A DNA stretch of 64,000 nucleotides from Acinetobacter sp. BY419 (GTDB lineage: Bacteria > Pseudomonadota > Gammaproteobacteria > Pseudomonadales > Moraxellaceae): positions 1 to 64,000 of the forward strand of contig NZ_JAGFXZ010000001.1 in assembly GCF_019038395.1 (NCBI RefSeq). The letters run 5' to 3'. Of the stretch, positions 8,367-17,487 are shown one piece after another; position 1 is the stretch's first letter; each line of letters begins with the position of its first letter. The translations under genes were made by a program, and so were the position numbers. The notes under the pieces were generated by a model, which did not search any database, was not told where the DNA came from, and worked only from the letters and a program-made list of their open reading frames with translations.

Positions 8367-9506
8367 TTAACGTGGTGTTGCGTCTTTAATTGCCGTATTT
8401 AATACAGTCGCAGCTGTTACATTATAGCCATCGCATGTATAAGCAAGCTGGTCATACGCGTATTCTGTCCATTTGATCATTAAAAGACTGGCATCTTCTG
8501 CCTTTAATTTGTCCAAGGCAACTTTTCTTGATTGGGCAACATAATCGTCATGATCAATATGTTCACCATGTTCCGAGAATGCACTGTCATAAATTCCACC
8601 CTGATATTCGATCGCGCCGAAATACTTGTAATATTGCATAGCAGCATCTTTATATTCGGCCTTTTTATATTTTAAGCCAGCCATGGTGCCCTCTATAATA
8701 GCTTCTGCCATTTCCTGGACAGAGCTTTGTGCCTGCCATTCAGCCAGTGTGGTATAGCGAGTTTTTTCTCTCGGATTAAATTCAATATATTCTTCTTCAG
8801 GATGTTCCGCCAGAAGACGGAAACATTTAGATCCATTCGGGAATTTGCGCGCCTTCTGCAAATCAATAAAATTGGTTGCAAATTCATTATAATATTTGCG
8901 GTCAGCAGCTGTGGTGTTGTCACTATTAAAGAGCACGCGGGTCGCAGTATCTTCATACATTTTTACCCCGGCAATATTGGTACGTTCAGTTAATGCTTTG
9001 CCTGACAGGTCGTACCACGCTATATGCCGATGATTGCTGATGTTGTTCTCAGGTATGGTCACAGGACGGCTCTTATATTGAGTTGTCGTATTTTCCAGTA
9101 CTTTTTCCATCTTATAGCCGAATGATGTACGGGTCCGATCTGCAGGAAATACCCCTTTGGTTGTAACATAATTTGGGAAAACCATGTCCGTTTCAATATC
9201 ATATTCGGTATCAACGGCACTGTTATCATCTGCATATAATATGCCGTCAGTAATTTTATTTTTATGACTGGCTAATAGAAGTTTTTTCGACTCCATTTCT
9301 GATGCATCAGTATTCGGCAAGTTGAACTGATAGTTGTAGAATTCCGAAACTGTGTCTGATGCTCCATCACCCGGGGTTCCAGGATTGCTCGGATTGGTCG
9401 GAGCCGGTTGACTAGGGACTGGTGTATTATTATCAGAATTATCAGAGCCACCACATGCTGCAAGCATACAGCCCAAAATGGCGCAAGAAAGTATTCTTAA
9501 TTTCAT
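8367..9506 (-). CDS. large lipoprotein of unknown function
   Basis: A 379-residue lipoprotein with lipobox LAAC (cysteine at residue 18), followed by a low-complexity linker of Ser, Asp, Asn and Pro (about residues 19-50) typical of surface-displayed lipoproteins. The mature domain is soluble and rich in aromatic and charged residues, with two lone cysteines (GSKCFRLL and AYTCDGYN) that could pair, and an acidic, histidine-rich segment EHGEHIDHDDY that might bind metal. I do not recognise the family. It sits alone on the opposite strand between two RhtA-like exporters. Confidence 0.7.
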   Translation of the reverse strand: MKLRILSCAILGCMLAACGGSDNSDNNTPVPSQPAPTNPSNPGTPGDGASDTVSEFYNYQFNLPNTDASEMESKKLLLASHKNKITDGILYADDNSAVDTEYDIETDMVFPNYVTTKGVFPADRTRTSFGYKMEKVLENTTTQYKSRPVTIPENNISNHRHIAWYDLSGKALTERTNIAGVKMYEDTATRVLFNSDNTTAADRKYYNEFATNFIDLQKARKFPNGSKCFRLLAEHPEEEYIEFNPREKTRYTTLAEWQAQSSVQEMAEAIIEGTMAGLKYKKAEYKDAAMQYYKYFGAIEYQGGIYDSAFSEHGEHIDHDDYVAQSRKVALDKLKAEDASLLMIKWTEYAYDQLAYTCDGYNVTAATVLNTAIKDATPR

Positions 9507-9815
9507 TATTATCTACCTTATTATTTTCATTGTTATTTTAATGCTGCCCCGAATTGGGATCTAAGATATTTTAATAAATATGGAAATAAGATCAAATTAA
9601 AAATTGATTAATTTGTAACCGCACCCATGTAATTTTAATTTTGAATTTAAAATTTTCAGGTGTTTTAACGAGCCAAATACTTGACTTCATTGACTCAGGC
9701 TTGAAGTTCACCTTGCTAAAATATTCCCCTGCCTTACTCAGCAAAAATGAATCAATTTGCTATAATTTCATTGCCCCTATTTCTTATTTTCACCCGCGCT
9801 GGGTAGAAGCTTTCC
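9507..9815. other. divergent intergenic region with promoters
   Basis: Very AT-rich, about 310 bases. It holds the promoter of the rightward exporter gene near 9760; the leftward lipoprotein promoter is probably in 9530-9620 but I cannot pick hexamers with confidence. No gene seen. Confidence 0.5.
9758..9766 (+). promoter_or_regulatory. promoter, extended -10 TGCTATAAT
   Basis: A perfect TATAAT preceded by TGC lies 49 bases before the ATG of the second RhtA-like exporter. A weak TTACTC sits about 21 bases upstream, too far for a standard -35. Confidence 0.6.
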
Positions 9816-10694
9816 ATGCCAAACGCCCAACTCCTTGCCGTATTCTTCATGGTCTTGTCCATGAGTTCCTACCAGATCAGTGCATCTTTTGCCAAACAGC
9901 TGTTTAGTGTACTGGATCCCATCAGCGTGACCATTTTAAGGCTCTGTTTTGCTGCAACCATTGTCTGTGTCATGTTCCGCTCCTGGAAAATTATTTCACG
10001 TTTGCCTTTTTTAAAATGGCGGGATTTACTCTGCTACAGCGCCGCTTTAGGTGTCATGAATATTTTATTCTATCTGTCCCTTGGCCGTTTACCGCAGGGA
10101 ATTGCAGTCGGTCTGGAATTTATTGGTCCTTTGGGGCTAGCCCTGCTGTCGATTAAACATCGCAGTGATTATATCTGGGTATTAATGGCCATTTTGGGTA
10201 TCGTGCTGATGGTGCCATGGGGACAGGCCAATAGCAGTAATTTCGACCTGTTGGGCGCAGCCTGTGCCTTAGGTGCAGGTTTATGCTGGGCATTGTATAT
10301 TTTCTTTGGTCAACGTGTGGTTCAGCAGAATATCGGAATGCATGCGCTGACCATTGCCATCAGTATCTCGGCTTTGTGTCTGCTGCCGATTGGTCTCTAC
10401 AACAACGCGCCCGCATTGATTGAGACGCAACATTGGGGTAAAGCCGTTGTCATTGCGGTTCTGGCCACAGCGATTCCCTACGCACTGGACTTAAAAGCCT
10501 TGCAGCACTTAAACAAGACCAGCTATGGCACCTTGTCCAGCTTGTCGCCCGCCTTGGCTGCACTGACCGGTTTTCTGTTATTGGGCGAGAAAATTAGCTT
10601 ACTGCAAGCTGTTGCTCTGGTTTGTATCATGCTGGCATCTGTCGGTGTAACAGTACGTGCCGCACGTCAAGGATCGGCAGAGCGGAATGCATAA
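9816..10694 (+). CDS. EamA-type exporter, RhtA-like (second copy)
   Basis: A 292-residue DMT superfamily exporter with ten predicted helices and the same landmarks as the copy at 7445: YQISASFAKQLF in helix 1, MNILFYLSLGRLPQGIAVGL, GAGLCWALYIFFGQ and YGTLSSLSPALAALTGF. It therefore is a divergent paralogue, likely exporting amino acids or related compounds across the inner membrane. The start is the ATG at 9816; an overlapping frame that begins upstream is not coding-like. It ends before a bidirectional terminator. Confidence 0.8.
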   Translation: MPNAQLLAVFFMVLSMSSYQISASFAKQLFSVLDPISVTILRLCFAATIVCVMFRSWKIISRLPFLKWRDLLCYSAALGVMNILFYLSLGRLPQGIAVGLEFIGPLGLALLSIKHRSDYIWVLMAILGIVLMVPWGQANSSNFDLLGAACALGAGLCWALYIFFGQRVVQQNIGMHALTIAISISALCLLPIGLYNNAPALIETQHWGKAVVIAVLATAIPYALDLKALQHLNKTSYGTLSSLSPALAALTGFLLLGEKISLLQAVALVCIMLASVGVTVRAARQGSAERNA

Positions 10695-10735
10695 AGCCTG
10701 AATTAAAATCTGAGCAACTGCCTAAATGTTTTCGC

Positions 10736-10754
10736 TTTCTCCCTTAAGGAGAAA
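10736..10754. repeat. REP-like palindrome
   Basis: TTTCTCC-CTTAA-GGAGAAA is a perfect seven-base inverted repeat whose core resembles the palindromes at 849-869. It lies downstream of the exporter gene, between its stop codon and the shared terminator. Confidence 0.45.
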
Positions 10755-10776
10755 TATATTGAAGAATGAAGCAGGA

Positions 10777-10807
10777 TAAAAAAAGATGGCATTATAGCCA
10801 TCTTTTT
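10777..10807. terminator. bidirectional terminator
   Basis: AAAAAAAGATGGC, loop ATTATA, GCCATCTTTTT: a strong stem with A and T runs on both sides, between the convergent exporter and hemerythrin genes. Confidence 0.85.
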
Positions 10808-10832
10808 CATTTATTCGATTTGAATTTAAAGT

Positions 10833-11300
10833 TTAGCTTTGTACCAGCATATCTTTTTTCATCTCTTTATAACGCTGATATTCATCCTTGTACTGCACTG
10901 CTAAAGCGGTCTTTTGCTCTTCTCCCAGAATTTTACCTGCCTGCTGGAAGAAACCATGTTCCTCTTCTTTTAAGTGGTGATGCACTTTTTCGGAAAGCTT
11001 TTTGGCAATCGCAATCCAGCCCGGATTACTCAATTCGGTTGCAGTCAGCTCTTCAATCATCTCGTCCATTTCATGATGTTCGGCCAAGGCATGACGGGTA
11101 ATATTCAAGCCCGAATCCGTCATCATCAAGGGAATATAGAAGTAGCGGTCTTCCGCAGCTTCATGGGCAAATAATTCATTCTTGAGTTGTTTGAACAGCT
11201 CACGGCGTTCTGCTGTGTCCCCGGAAGTCTGTAATAGTTTTTCTGCAAGGTCACGCTGAATTTCATGACTCTCTCTTAAGGCTTCAAAAATGGTGGTCAT
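10833..11300 (-). CDS. hemerythrin domain protein
   Basis: A 155-residue cytoplasmic four-helix protein of the hemerythrin HHE cation-binding family. The expected di-iron ligands are visible in order: histidine in RESHEIQ (residue 12), FAHEAAEDRYFY (His 46, Glu 50), HALAEHHEMDEMI (His 74 and 75) and HHHLKEEEHGFF (His and Glu near 108-114). Such proteins bind oxygen or nitric oxide or protect iron centres; the exact role here is not shown. It is transcribed alone, with a terminator behind it. Confidence 0.85.
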   Translation of the reverse strand: MTTIFEALRESHEIQRDLAEKLLQTSGDTAERRELFKQLKNELFAHEAAEDRYFYIPLMMTDSGLNITRHALAEHHEMDEMIEELTATELSNPGWIAIAKKLSEKVHHHLKEEEHGFFQQAGKILGEEQKTALAVQYKDEYQRYKEMKKDMLVQS

Positions 11301-11429
11301 TCCGATATTTCTCCAATTGTTTTATTTCTCATATCATTGATTCTAGGAGATTTTCAGAGCCAGTTCAGACGCAGTTTATACAGTGATTTGTATAAGAAAG
11401 TTTAATATCGAGAATGGTTTACATTGGGT

Positions 11430-12200
11430 TTAGGCCAATATAAACATCTGGTATGCCATCCGACAAATCAGCAGACTGACCAGAATCAGGAATAAAAGCC
11501 GGATAAAACCACTACCATATTTAAATGCCAAACGGACTCCGACCAAGGAACCACAGATATTGGCCACCGCCATCATCGCCCCCACCATAAACAGCACATT
11601 GCCGCTGGGAATAAAAAAGCTTAACGCTGCCAGATTGGTCGTGAAATTGGCAATTTTCGATAAAGCCGATGCATGCAGAAAGTCGACGCTTAAATAGCGA
11701 ATAAAAAAGAAAATAAAGAAACTACCGGTACCCGGCCCAAAGATACCATCATAAAAGCCTATCGCCAGACTACCCAAAGCAGCCAGAATCAGCATTTTCC
11801 GACTCAGTTTTTGTTCGGTATGTACCTGGCCGAACTGTTTTTTCATCAAGGTATAGATTGCAATCACGATCAGCATGAGCAGCACAAAAGGCTTGAGAAT
11901 CTCGACCGGAATCAGGCTAACGCTGGCCGCTCCAATAAAAGAGCTCATAAAACTGCAAGCTGCAATTACACCTAGAAGCAGCCAGGGCAGTTTCACCTGA
12001 CGCAGATAGGAAAATGCCGCAGATCCGGTACCGAAAATGGAAGCAAGTTTATTGGTGCCAAAGACCGTTGCAGGCTGTAAATGCGGCAGGCTGCCCATAA
12101 TCGCCGGAATCTGGATCAGACCACCACCGCCTACGGCAGCATCAATTGCACCTGCAAAAAATGCAAAGACAATGAGACTGATGATGATCTCGATCTCCAT
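11430..12200 (-). CDS. TSUP (TauE/SafE) family permease
   Basis: A 256-residue membrane protein with about eight hydrophobic segments. The N-terminal AFFAGAIDAAVGGGGLIQIPA and the mid-protein AIGFYDGIFGPGTGSFFIF are the two repeated signature motifs of the TauE/SafE sulfite and sulfonate exporter family. It probably moves a small sulfur-containing anion across the inner membrane; substrate unknown. It begins 12 bases after the truB stop on the same strand, so it may be co-transcribed with truB. Confidence 0.85.
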   Translation of the reverse strand: MEIEIIISLIVFAFFAGAIDAAVGGGGLIQIPAIMGSLPHLQPATVFGTNKLASIFGTGSAAFSYLRQVKLPWLLLGVIAACSFMSSFIGAASVSLIPVEILKPFVLLMLIVIAIYTLMKKQFGQVHTEQKLSRKMLILAALGSLAIGFYDGIFGPGTGSFFIFFFIRYLSVDFLHASALSKIANFTTNLAALSFFIPSGNVLFMVGAMMAVANICGSLVGVRLAFKYGSGFIRLLFLILVSLLICRMAYQMFILA

Positions 12201-12212
12201 ATCTTATCTGTC

Positions 12213-13118
12213 CTAGAGATTCAACACGCGTTTTGGTACCAGACGTTTGCGATCGGTAATTTCAGCCAGCCCCAGACATTTCTCACCATCAAAGACCAGC
12301 ACCTGTTCAGCTGCTTCATGTTCGATATTACTTTCCATGCCGCGACTGAAATATTCCGCACGTCCTTCAGGCACCTGCACCTGCGGGAAATGCTGTACCG
12401 GAGCATAAGCTGGCAACAACAAGGCATCACGCTCTGCTTCGCTCAGGCTTTCCAGATATTCAATGGTATAACTCGGAATCAAATCAAAATGACCGGTTTT
12501 GATACGGTGCAAATAAGTCAGATGGCCATAGGTTCCCAGTGCTTTGGCGATATCTTCACCCAAAACCCGGATATAGGTGCCTTTAGAACAGGTAATATCC
12601 AGGGTAATACTGTTTTCAGTAAAGGATAAAAGCTCAATTGCTAAAATAGTAATCGGGCGCGCTTCACGCTCAATTTCGATGCCTTTACGTGCCAGCTCGT
12701 ATAAAGGACGGCCTTCTTTTTTCAGTGCCGAATACATCGGTGGTACTTGCTGGATATCACCAACAAATTGGGTTAGTGTTTCTTGAATCAAGGCTTCCGA
12801 GAGTTCTGGAACCGCTTTTCCCAGTAATACCTCGCCTTCTACATCGCCAGTGGTGGTGCTATGCCCGAGGAATACAATGGTCTGATAACGCTTGACCGAA
12901 TCCAATAAATAATGCGAAAACTTGGTTGCCTCTCCCAGGCACACCGGCAATAAACCGGAGGCCAGAGGATCCAGCGCACCGGTATGGCCGGCTTTTTGTG
13001 CACGATACAACCAGCGGACTCTTTGCAATGCAGCATTGGAACTGATGCCCAGAGGTTTGTTCAAAAGGAAGACACCGCTGAGATGACGACGCTGAATTTT
13101 AGGAGATGATGCTTTCAT
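12213..13118 (-). CDS. truB: tRNA pseudouridine-55 synthase
   Basis: Makes pseudouridine 55 in the T-loop of tRNA. The 301-residue protein shows the N-terminal [14 protein letters not shown], the catalytic-aspartate motif [15 protein letters not shown] (Asp 50) and the second family motif [19 protein letters not shown]. The C-terminal segment after residue 250 is the short PUA-like tail. In many genomes truB follows rbfA and infB; here it instead stands beside a TSUP permease and divergent from the lipase foldase gene. Confidence 0.95.
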   Translation of the reverse strand: MKASSPKIQRRHLSGVFLLNKPLGISSNAALQRVRWLYRAQKAGHTGALDPLASGLLPVCLGEATKFSHYLLDSVKRYQTIVFLGHSTTTGDVEGEVLLGKAVPELSEALIQETLTQFVGDIQQVPPMYSALKKEGRPLYELARKGIEIEREARPITILAIELLSFTENSITLDITCSKGTYIRVLGEDIAKALGTYGHLTYLHRIKTGHFDLIPSYTIEYLESLSEAERDALLLPAYAPVQHFPQVQVPEGRAEYFSRGMESNIEHEAAEQVLVFDGEKCLGLAEITDRKRLVPKRVLNL

Positions 13119-13304
13119 GGCAAAAAATCAGACATTTTATAAATTGGCGCCATGGTAAAACCCTGCGAGATGATTTACAACTTTTCTATAGTATCTGATG
13201 ATTTTTATGGCATATTGAGCCGGCTTGAACCTCTAAAAGCTCGATCATCTAAAAGCTTTAATATCTAAAAATAATGAAATAACGATAAAATAGGTGCATA
13301 GGAT

Positions 13305-14333
13305 ATGCAGAAATACAAAATATGGATCATTCTGGCTGTGCTGGTGCTGTGTATCATCACACTGATCTTATGGCTGTCTCCAAAAGAAAATACCCAAGCG
13401 GATACTGGCACAAAAGCCTCTTTCACTGAAAGTAATGCAGAGCAAACCGCCTTTAGGGTCAATGGTCCTGCCAATGCATCCTTCCCCAGTGCCAGCCAGC
13501 AAGATACCGAAATCAATTGTCAGATGCAGCTAGATGCCAGCAACCGTCTGATCGTGAATGAACAGACCCGCAACTGTTTTGAATATTTTATTACCCAGTT
13601 CGGTGAAAAAAATCTGCAGCAAATCCAGCAGGATTTCAAAGCCTATATTCGCCAGACTCATAAAGAACCGGCACTCACCCAAATTCTGGATTTATGGGAT
13701 CGTTATATCCAGTATCGTCAAGGTCTGGGCCAGCTCACAACACCAACCGGGCTTGATCAGGAAGATCCTGCCTATTACCGGAGCATCTACACCAGTACCC
13801 AAAACTTACGCAAGCAATTCTTTTCCAGTTATGAAATTGAAGGCTTGTTTGGTACAGAAGATGCCTATCATGAATATACTCTGGACCGGATGAGCGTGCT
13901 GGCAGACAAAAGCCTGACTGAGACTGAAAAAGCCCAAAAACTCAAAGCGCTATTTCAGCAACTGCCGCAAGACTGGCAGGAAAATCTGGAGCAGCTGAAT
14001 AAACTGGAAGATCTGCGCAAACTCACCGCAGATATTAAGGCCCGTGGCGGTTCTAGCGATGAAATCCGCCAGATGCGGATAAATCTGGTTGGCCCTGAAG
14101 CAACACAACGACTGGAAAAACTGGACGTACAACGTAGCGACTGGAAAAACCGGGTGACTGGCTATCTGGCCGAACGGGATCAGGTGGCACAATCCGGCAT
14201 GTCTGTCACCGCCAAGCAGCAAGCCATTGCCCAGCTTCGAAGCAAGCATTTCAATACTCCGCAAGAACAGCTGCGGGTAGAAACCTTTGAACAGGTCCAT
14301 GATCAGGGGGCCAAGCTCCCCTTCGCGGATTAA
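13305..14333 (+). CDS. lifO: lipase-specific foldase (lipase chaperone)
   Basis: A 342-residue membrane-anchored periplasmic foldase that lets secreted class I lipases reach their active fold. One N-terminal helix (residues 5-25) is followed by a variable Ala/Ser/Thr-rich linker, then the conserved foldase motif RNCFEYFITQFGE (RxxFDY type, about residues 86-98) and a long, all-helical, glutamine-rich arm that clasps the lipase. The gene lies upstream of the two lipases, the order known from Acinetobacter (called lipB there) and opposite to Pseudomonas. A terminator separates it from the first lipase, so the foldase has its own transcript. Confidence 0.92.
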   Translation: MQKYKIWIILAVLVLCIITLILWLSPKENTQADTGTKASFTESNAEQTAFRVNGPANASFPSASQQDTEINCQMQLDASNRLIVNEQTRNCFEYFITQFGEKNLQQIQQDFKAYIRQTHKEPALTQILDLWDRYIQYRQGLGQLTTPTGLDQEDPAYYRSIYTSTQNLRKQFFSSYEIEGLFGTEDAYHEYTLDRMSVLADKSLTETEKAQKLKALFQQLPQDWQENLEQLNKLEDLRKLTADIKARGGSSDEIRQMRINLVGPEATQRLEKLDVQRSDWKNRVTGYLAERDQVAQSGMSVTAKQQAIAQLRSKHFNTPQEQLRVETFEQVHDQGAKLPFAD

Positions 14334-14337
14334 GCCC

Positions 14338-14366
14338 AAAAGCCATCACCTGTTGATGGCTTTTTT
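14338..14366 (+). terminator. rho-independent terminator after the foldase gene
   Basis: AAAGCCATCA and TGATGGCTTTTTT form a perfect stem with a T run just after the stop codon. Confidence 0.85.
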
Positions 14367-14723
14367 ATGACTCCAAGATTCACGACTTAATAGTTGTTCT
14401 TAAAACGACTCCTTAGAGTTGTTTCCAAATATTTCTTATTTACACAAAATAACCTGCATGAGTCTTTTGTATTTCAGATAGTTGTGATTTAAATACATAT
14501 GTAGATAAAACATATACTTACAATGTAAAAACCTCCTGTCCTGCATGTCCTGAAATGACATGGTCTAAATGCCTTGAAATGAAAAAAATACCCTTCTTAA
14601 AAAGAAAAATTGCTCAGCCACTGAAGGCCGAAACTGTATTTTCATCGTCTGATTTTGTGGCTTACAGCACTTTACACAAAGCAATGATTGCTTGAATAAC
14701 GATAAAATTAAAAAGGGACAGTT
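14367..14723. other. lipase upstream region with a small inverted repeat
   Basis: About 360 bases between the foldase terminator and the first lipase. It contains a CATGTC-N7-GACATG inverted repeat at 14544-14562 that could be an operator, AT-rich sequence, and a weak promoter-like TTTACA near 14675. The lipase ATG is preceded by AAAGGGACAG. No gene seen. Confidence 0.45.
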
Positions 14724-15734
14724 ATGCGTACTTTTAGCAAGACAGCACAGTTTATGACTGTAGCGTTAGCAACAACTCTAGGATTAAGCTTTTCTACACA
14801 GACTCAGGCAGCAGCAAGTGCAACACAAGTCATCGAAAAAACCAGGTCCGACTATGCCAAGACTCAATACCCGATCTTGATGGTGCATGGCTGGCTAGGC
14901 TGGTCACGCATTGGGACCGATAGCATCGGGCTGGATTACTGGTATCAGATTCTGCCGGATATGGCACGTAACGGCTCAACTGTCTTTGCTGCGCAATTGT
15001 CTCCGGCCAATACCACGGCGCATCGCGGTGAGCAACTGATCCAGCAGGTTGAAGATGTTCTGGCAATTACCGGCAAGTCCAAACTGAATTTGATTGGTCA
15101 TTCTCATGGTGGGCCGACGGTACTGTATGTCGCAGCGACCCAACCGCAGTATATCGCCTCTATTACCGGCGTTGCAGGAACTTACCACGGTTCTAAAGTC
15201 GCAGATGATATCCAAAATAATAGTCTGACCCGTACCGCTTTCAATATTTTAGGTGATTATATTATTGGGCCATTGATTGCACTGGGTCAGTTTAAGCCTG
15301 AACTGGAAATTGATTTTGATGCTTCCATGAAATCCCTGAGCCAGACCGGTTCAAAAACTTTTAATGCCACAGTAGCACAGCAGGTGGTGAAAGATGGTGT
15401 ATTGGCTTCCACAGAAAACTGCAATAAAAACTTAAAACAGAAAGATAGCAAAGGCATTCATTATTATTCCTGGACGGGTGTAGCCCAAGCCACCAACGCA
15501 CTGGATATTGATACGATTCTGATGCAGCTCGGTCCTTTGTCTTATGGCAATAAAGACAATGATGGCATGGTGTCACGTTGTAGTGCTTTCATGGGCAAGG
15601 TCATTAATGACCAGTACAAACTCAATCATACGGATATGGCCAATATGATGTTTGGTCTGAAGGGTATGTTTGCCCCAGATCCGGTCGCCCTCTACCGCCA
15701 GCATGCCAACCGACTCAAATTACAGGGCTTATAA
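14724..15734 (+). CDS. lipA: secreted triacylglycerol lipase, divergent copy
   Basis: A 336-residue lipase of bacterial family I with an N-terminal signal peptide (cleavage near residue 29-30). The nucleophile elbow is LIGHSHGGP (Ser 127); the acid is in KDNDGMVSRC and the histidine in KLNHTDM. Two cysteines (TENCNK, SRCSAF) would form the usual disulfide. It hydrolyses triglyceride esters outside the cell, folding with the help of the upstream foldase and leaving by type II secretion. Unlike its neighbour it has HGWLGW at the oxyanion hole and AGTYHGS where the family has APHKGS. Its own terminator follows. Confidence 0.88.
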   Translation: MRTFSKTAQFMTVALATTLGLSFSTQTQAAASATQVIEKTRSDYAKTQYPILMVHGWLGWSRIGTDSIGLDYWYQILPDMARNGSTVFAAQLSPANTTAHRGEQLIQQVEDVLAITGKSKLNLIGHSHGGPTVLYVAATQPQYIASITGVAGTYHGSKVADDIQNNSLTRTAFNILGDYIIGPLIALGQFKPELEIDFDASMKSLSQTGSKTFNATVAQQVVKDGVLASTENCNKNLKQKDSKGIHYYSWTGVAQATNALDIDTILMQLGPLSYGNKDNDGMVSRCSAFMGKVINDQYKLNHTDMANMMFGLKGMFAPDPVALYRQHANRLKLQGL

Positions 15735-15742
15735 CGCAAGAC

Positions 15743-15775
15743 GCCTGTATTTCAGCTGAAATATAGGCTTTTTTT
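15743..15775 (+). terminator. rho-independent terminator between the lipases
   Basis: GCCTGTATTTCAG and CTGAAATATAGGC form a 13-base near-perfect stem followed by seven T, so the two lipase genes are probably separate transcripts. Confidence 0.85.
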
Positions 15776-16008
15776 GATTCTTTTTTATTTGACCTGTCAG
15801 TGAGCTGGAAGCTGCAATAAAAACAACAATTTATCCCTTGAGCTTTTTGCTGCGAGTTGCTCTATTGGCTGGCCCTTATCTTTTTAATCATGAACCATCG
15901 TTTTTGACTACAAAAGCTTAGAAAACCGAGTTCCTGCTGCATAAGGGGACTTTGCGGAACCGGATGAGGATCTATCCGGTTAAAACAACAAAAAGTGAGG
16001 AAAATATA

Positions 16009-16977
16009 ATGAAATTCGGAGCATTAATCACCGGTCTGCTGCTGGCAGGTACATGCCTTAGCACTCAGGCATCCACCCAAGCCAGTCAGGTTACAGCGAA
16101 AGCCAGTTCACAATATGCCAAGACCCAATATCCAATTGTATTTGCACATGGTATGGCAGGTTTTATCCGGATCGGTACCGACCAGTTTGGACTGGATTAC
16201 TGGTATCAGATTTTACCGGATCTGGCGCGTAATGGCGGCAATGTCTGGGCAACACGCGTTTCGCCTTTCAACTCGTCCGAAATCCGTGGTGAACAGCTTT
16301 TACAGCAAGTGAAAGAAATTCAGGCGATTACAGGTGCAGCTAAAGTTAATCTGATTGGTCATTCACATGGCGGTCCTACCATTCGTTATGTCGCAGGAGT
16401 AGCGCCTACACTGGTCGCCTCTCTGACTTCAGTGGGCGCACCCCATAAAGGTTCTCCGGTTGCAGACCTGATTCTTCAGGCAGAAGGCACACCGATACAG
16501 GGCCCTTTAGTGGGGGGCATCAATCTGGTATCTAAAGCCATCACCTGGGCACAAGGTCTGAATCCGAACAGTTTCCCGCATGATTCTCTGGCAGGTGGTA
16601 GCAGCCTGACACTGGCGGGATCTGCTAAATTTAACCAGAAATATCCGCTGGGTATGCCGACCACCGCCTGTGGTGAAGGTAAGGCTAAAGACGGCGGTGT
16701 TCATCATTATTCATTTACCGGTGTGGGCATAGTCACCAATATTCTCGATCCTGATTCTGCCCTCAAAGTTACCAGTCTGCTGATTAATGGCGGCAAGGAC
16801 AATGATGGTCTGGTCTCTCGCTGTAGTGCCAAATTCGGTAAAACCATTCGTGATAACTACAACTGGAACCATCTGGATGAAGTCAATATGGTCCTAGGCC
16901 TGAAAAATATCTTTGCGCCTGATCCGGTCGATGTTTATCGTCAGCATGCCAATCGATTGAAGCTGCAAGGCTTATAA
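16009..16977 (+). CDS. lipA: secreted triacylglycerol lipase, canonical copy
   Basis: A second family I lipase, 322 residues from the ATG at 16009, chosen for its AGTGAGGA site and because it exposes a clean signal peptide (cleavage near residue 21). The active site is LIGHSHGGPTIRYVAG (Ser 119), with the acid in KDNDGLVSRC and histidine in WNHLDEV; HGMAGF and SVGAPHKGSPVADL match the standard family I sequence. Cysteines in TTACGE and SRCSAK give the disulfide. It is a tandem paralogue of the gene upstream, ending in the same RQHANRLKLQGL tail, and presumably shares the one foldase. Confidence 0.9.
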   Translation: MKFGALITGLLLAGTCLSTQASTQASQVTAKASSQYAKTQYPIVFAHGMAGFIRIGTDQFGLDYWYQILPDLARNGGNVWATRVSPFNSSEIRGEQLLQQVKEIQAITGAAKVNLIGHSHGGPTIRYVAGVAPTLVASLTSVGAPHKGSPVADLILQAEGTPIQGPLVGGINLVSKAITWAQGLNPNSFPHDSLAGGSSLTLAGSAKFNQKYPLGMPTTACGEGKAKDGGVHHYSFTGVGIVTNILDPDSALKVTSLLINGGKDNDGLVSRCSAKFGKTIRDNYNWNHLDEVNMVLGLKNIFAPDPVDVYRQHANRLKLQGL

Positions 16978-16987
16978 AGCTATACAA

Positions 16988-17012
16988 GCCTCTATTCATC
17001 CAGAGGCTTTTT
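16988..17012 (+). terminator. rho-independent terminator after the second lipase
   Basis: GCCTCT and AGAGGC with an eight-base loop and TTTTT directly downstream of the lipase stop codon. Confidence 0.8.
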
Positions 17013-17107
17013 CTATCTTATTTTTCTTAAAATTTACTTGTTAATCATGCCCAAACTGTATATAAAATATACATAAAATCTAAAAAAAGAACTGTGAAAT
17101 AAAATAA

Positions 17108-17419
17108 ATGCAGATACGTTCTATAGAAATCAAAAACAAATTTAAAAGAACCTGCCCCTGCTGCAAACGAAAAGTCATTAATCCTTTTCAATTTAAAAAA
17201 TATGAGCCTTATTATTGCCCCTCCTGTGATCGACATATTATCGCAAATGTATGGATCAGTATTTTACTGGCTATCACACAATGTTTTATTTGCATTCAAC
17301 TTTTTAATACAGGATTCCAGTCTTGGGGATATTTTGTATTATTCCTGATGTTTATTCATAAAATTTTCTTGGATATTTTGGATGCTATGATCTTGCCTTT
17401 GCAGGAACATTTCGAATAA
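17108..17419 (+). CDS. small zinc-ribbon membrane protein
   Basis: A 103-residue protein with an N-terminal zinc ribbon, CPCCKRK and YYCPSCDRH (two Cys-x2-Cys pairs about 22 residues apart), then two hydrophobic helices (about residues 48-68 and 74-95) joined by a short loop. The family is not one I can name; proteins of this build are common, uncharacterised single genes in Acinetobacter. It probably lies in the inner membrane with the ribbon in the cytoplasm. AT-rich, transcribed alone, ending at a terminator shared with rplS. Confidence 0.7.
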   Translation: MQIRSIEIKNKFKRTCPCCKRKVINPFQFKKYEPYYCPSCDRHIIANVWISILLAITQCFICIQLFNTGFQSWGYFVLFLMFIHKIFLDILDAMILPLQEHFE

Positions 17420-17439
17420 AGCTAAATAAAAGCAGGCAC

Positions 17440-17467
17440 AAAAAATGCGCCCAAAGGCGCATTTTTT
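17440..17467. terminator. bidirectional terminator, rplS / zinc-ribbon gene
   Basis: AAAAAATGCGCC, loop CAAA, GGCGCATTTTTT: perfect stem with A and T runs, downstream of both convergent genes. Confidence 0.92.
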
Positions 17468-17487
17468 CACTCGTATAAAACTTAAAA

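Noticed and set aside
10766..11101. Forward ORF opposite the hemerythrin gene
   Set aside because: Runs through the terminator and antisense to a gene with clear di-iron motifs.
16009..16100. Lipobox in the second lipase (LLAGTC)
   Set aside because: Threonine precedes the cysteine, which signal peptidase II does not accept well; STQA downstream fits ordinary cleavage.
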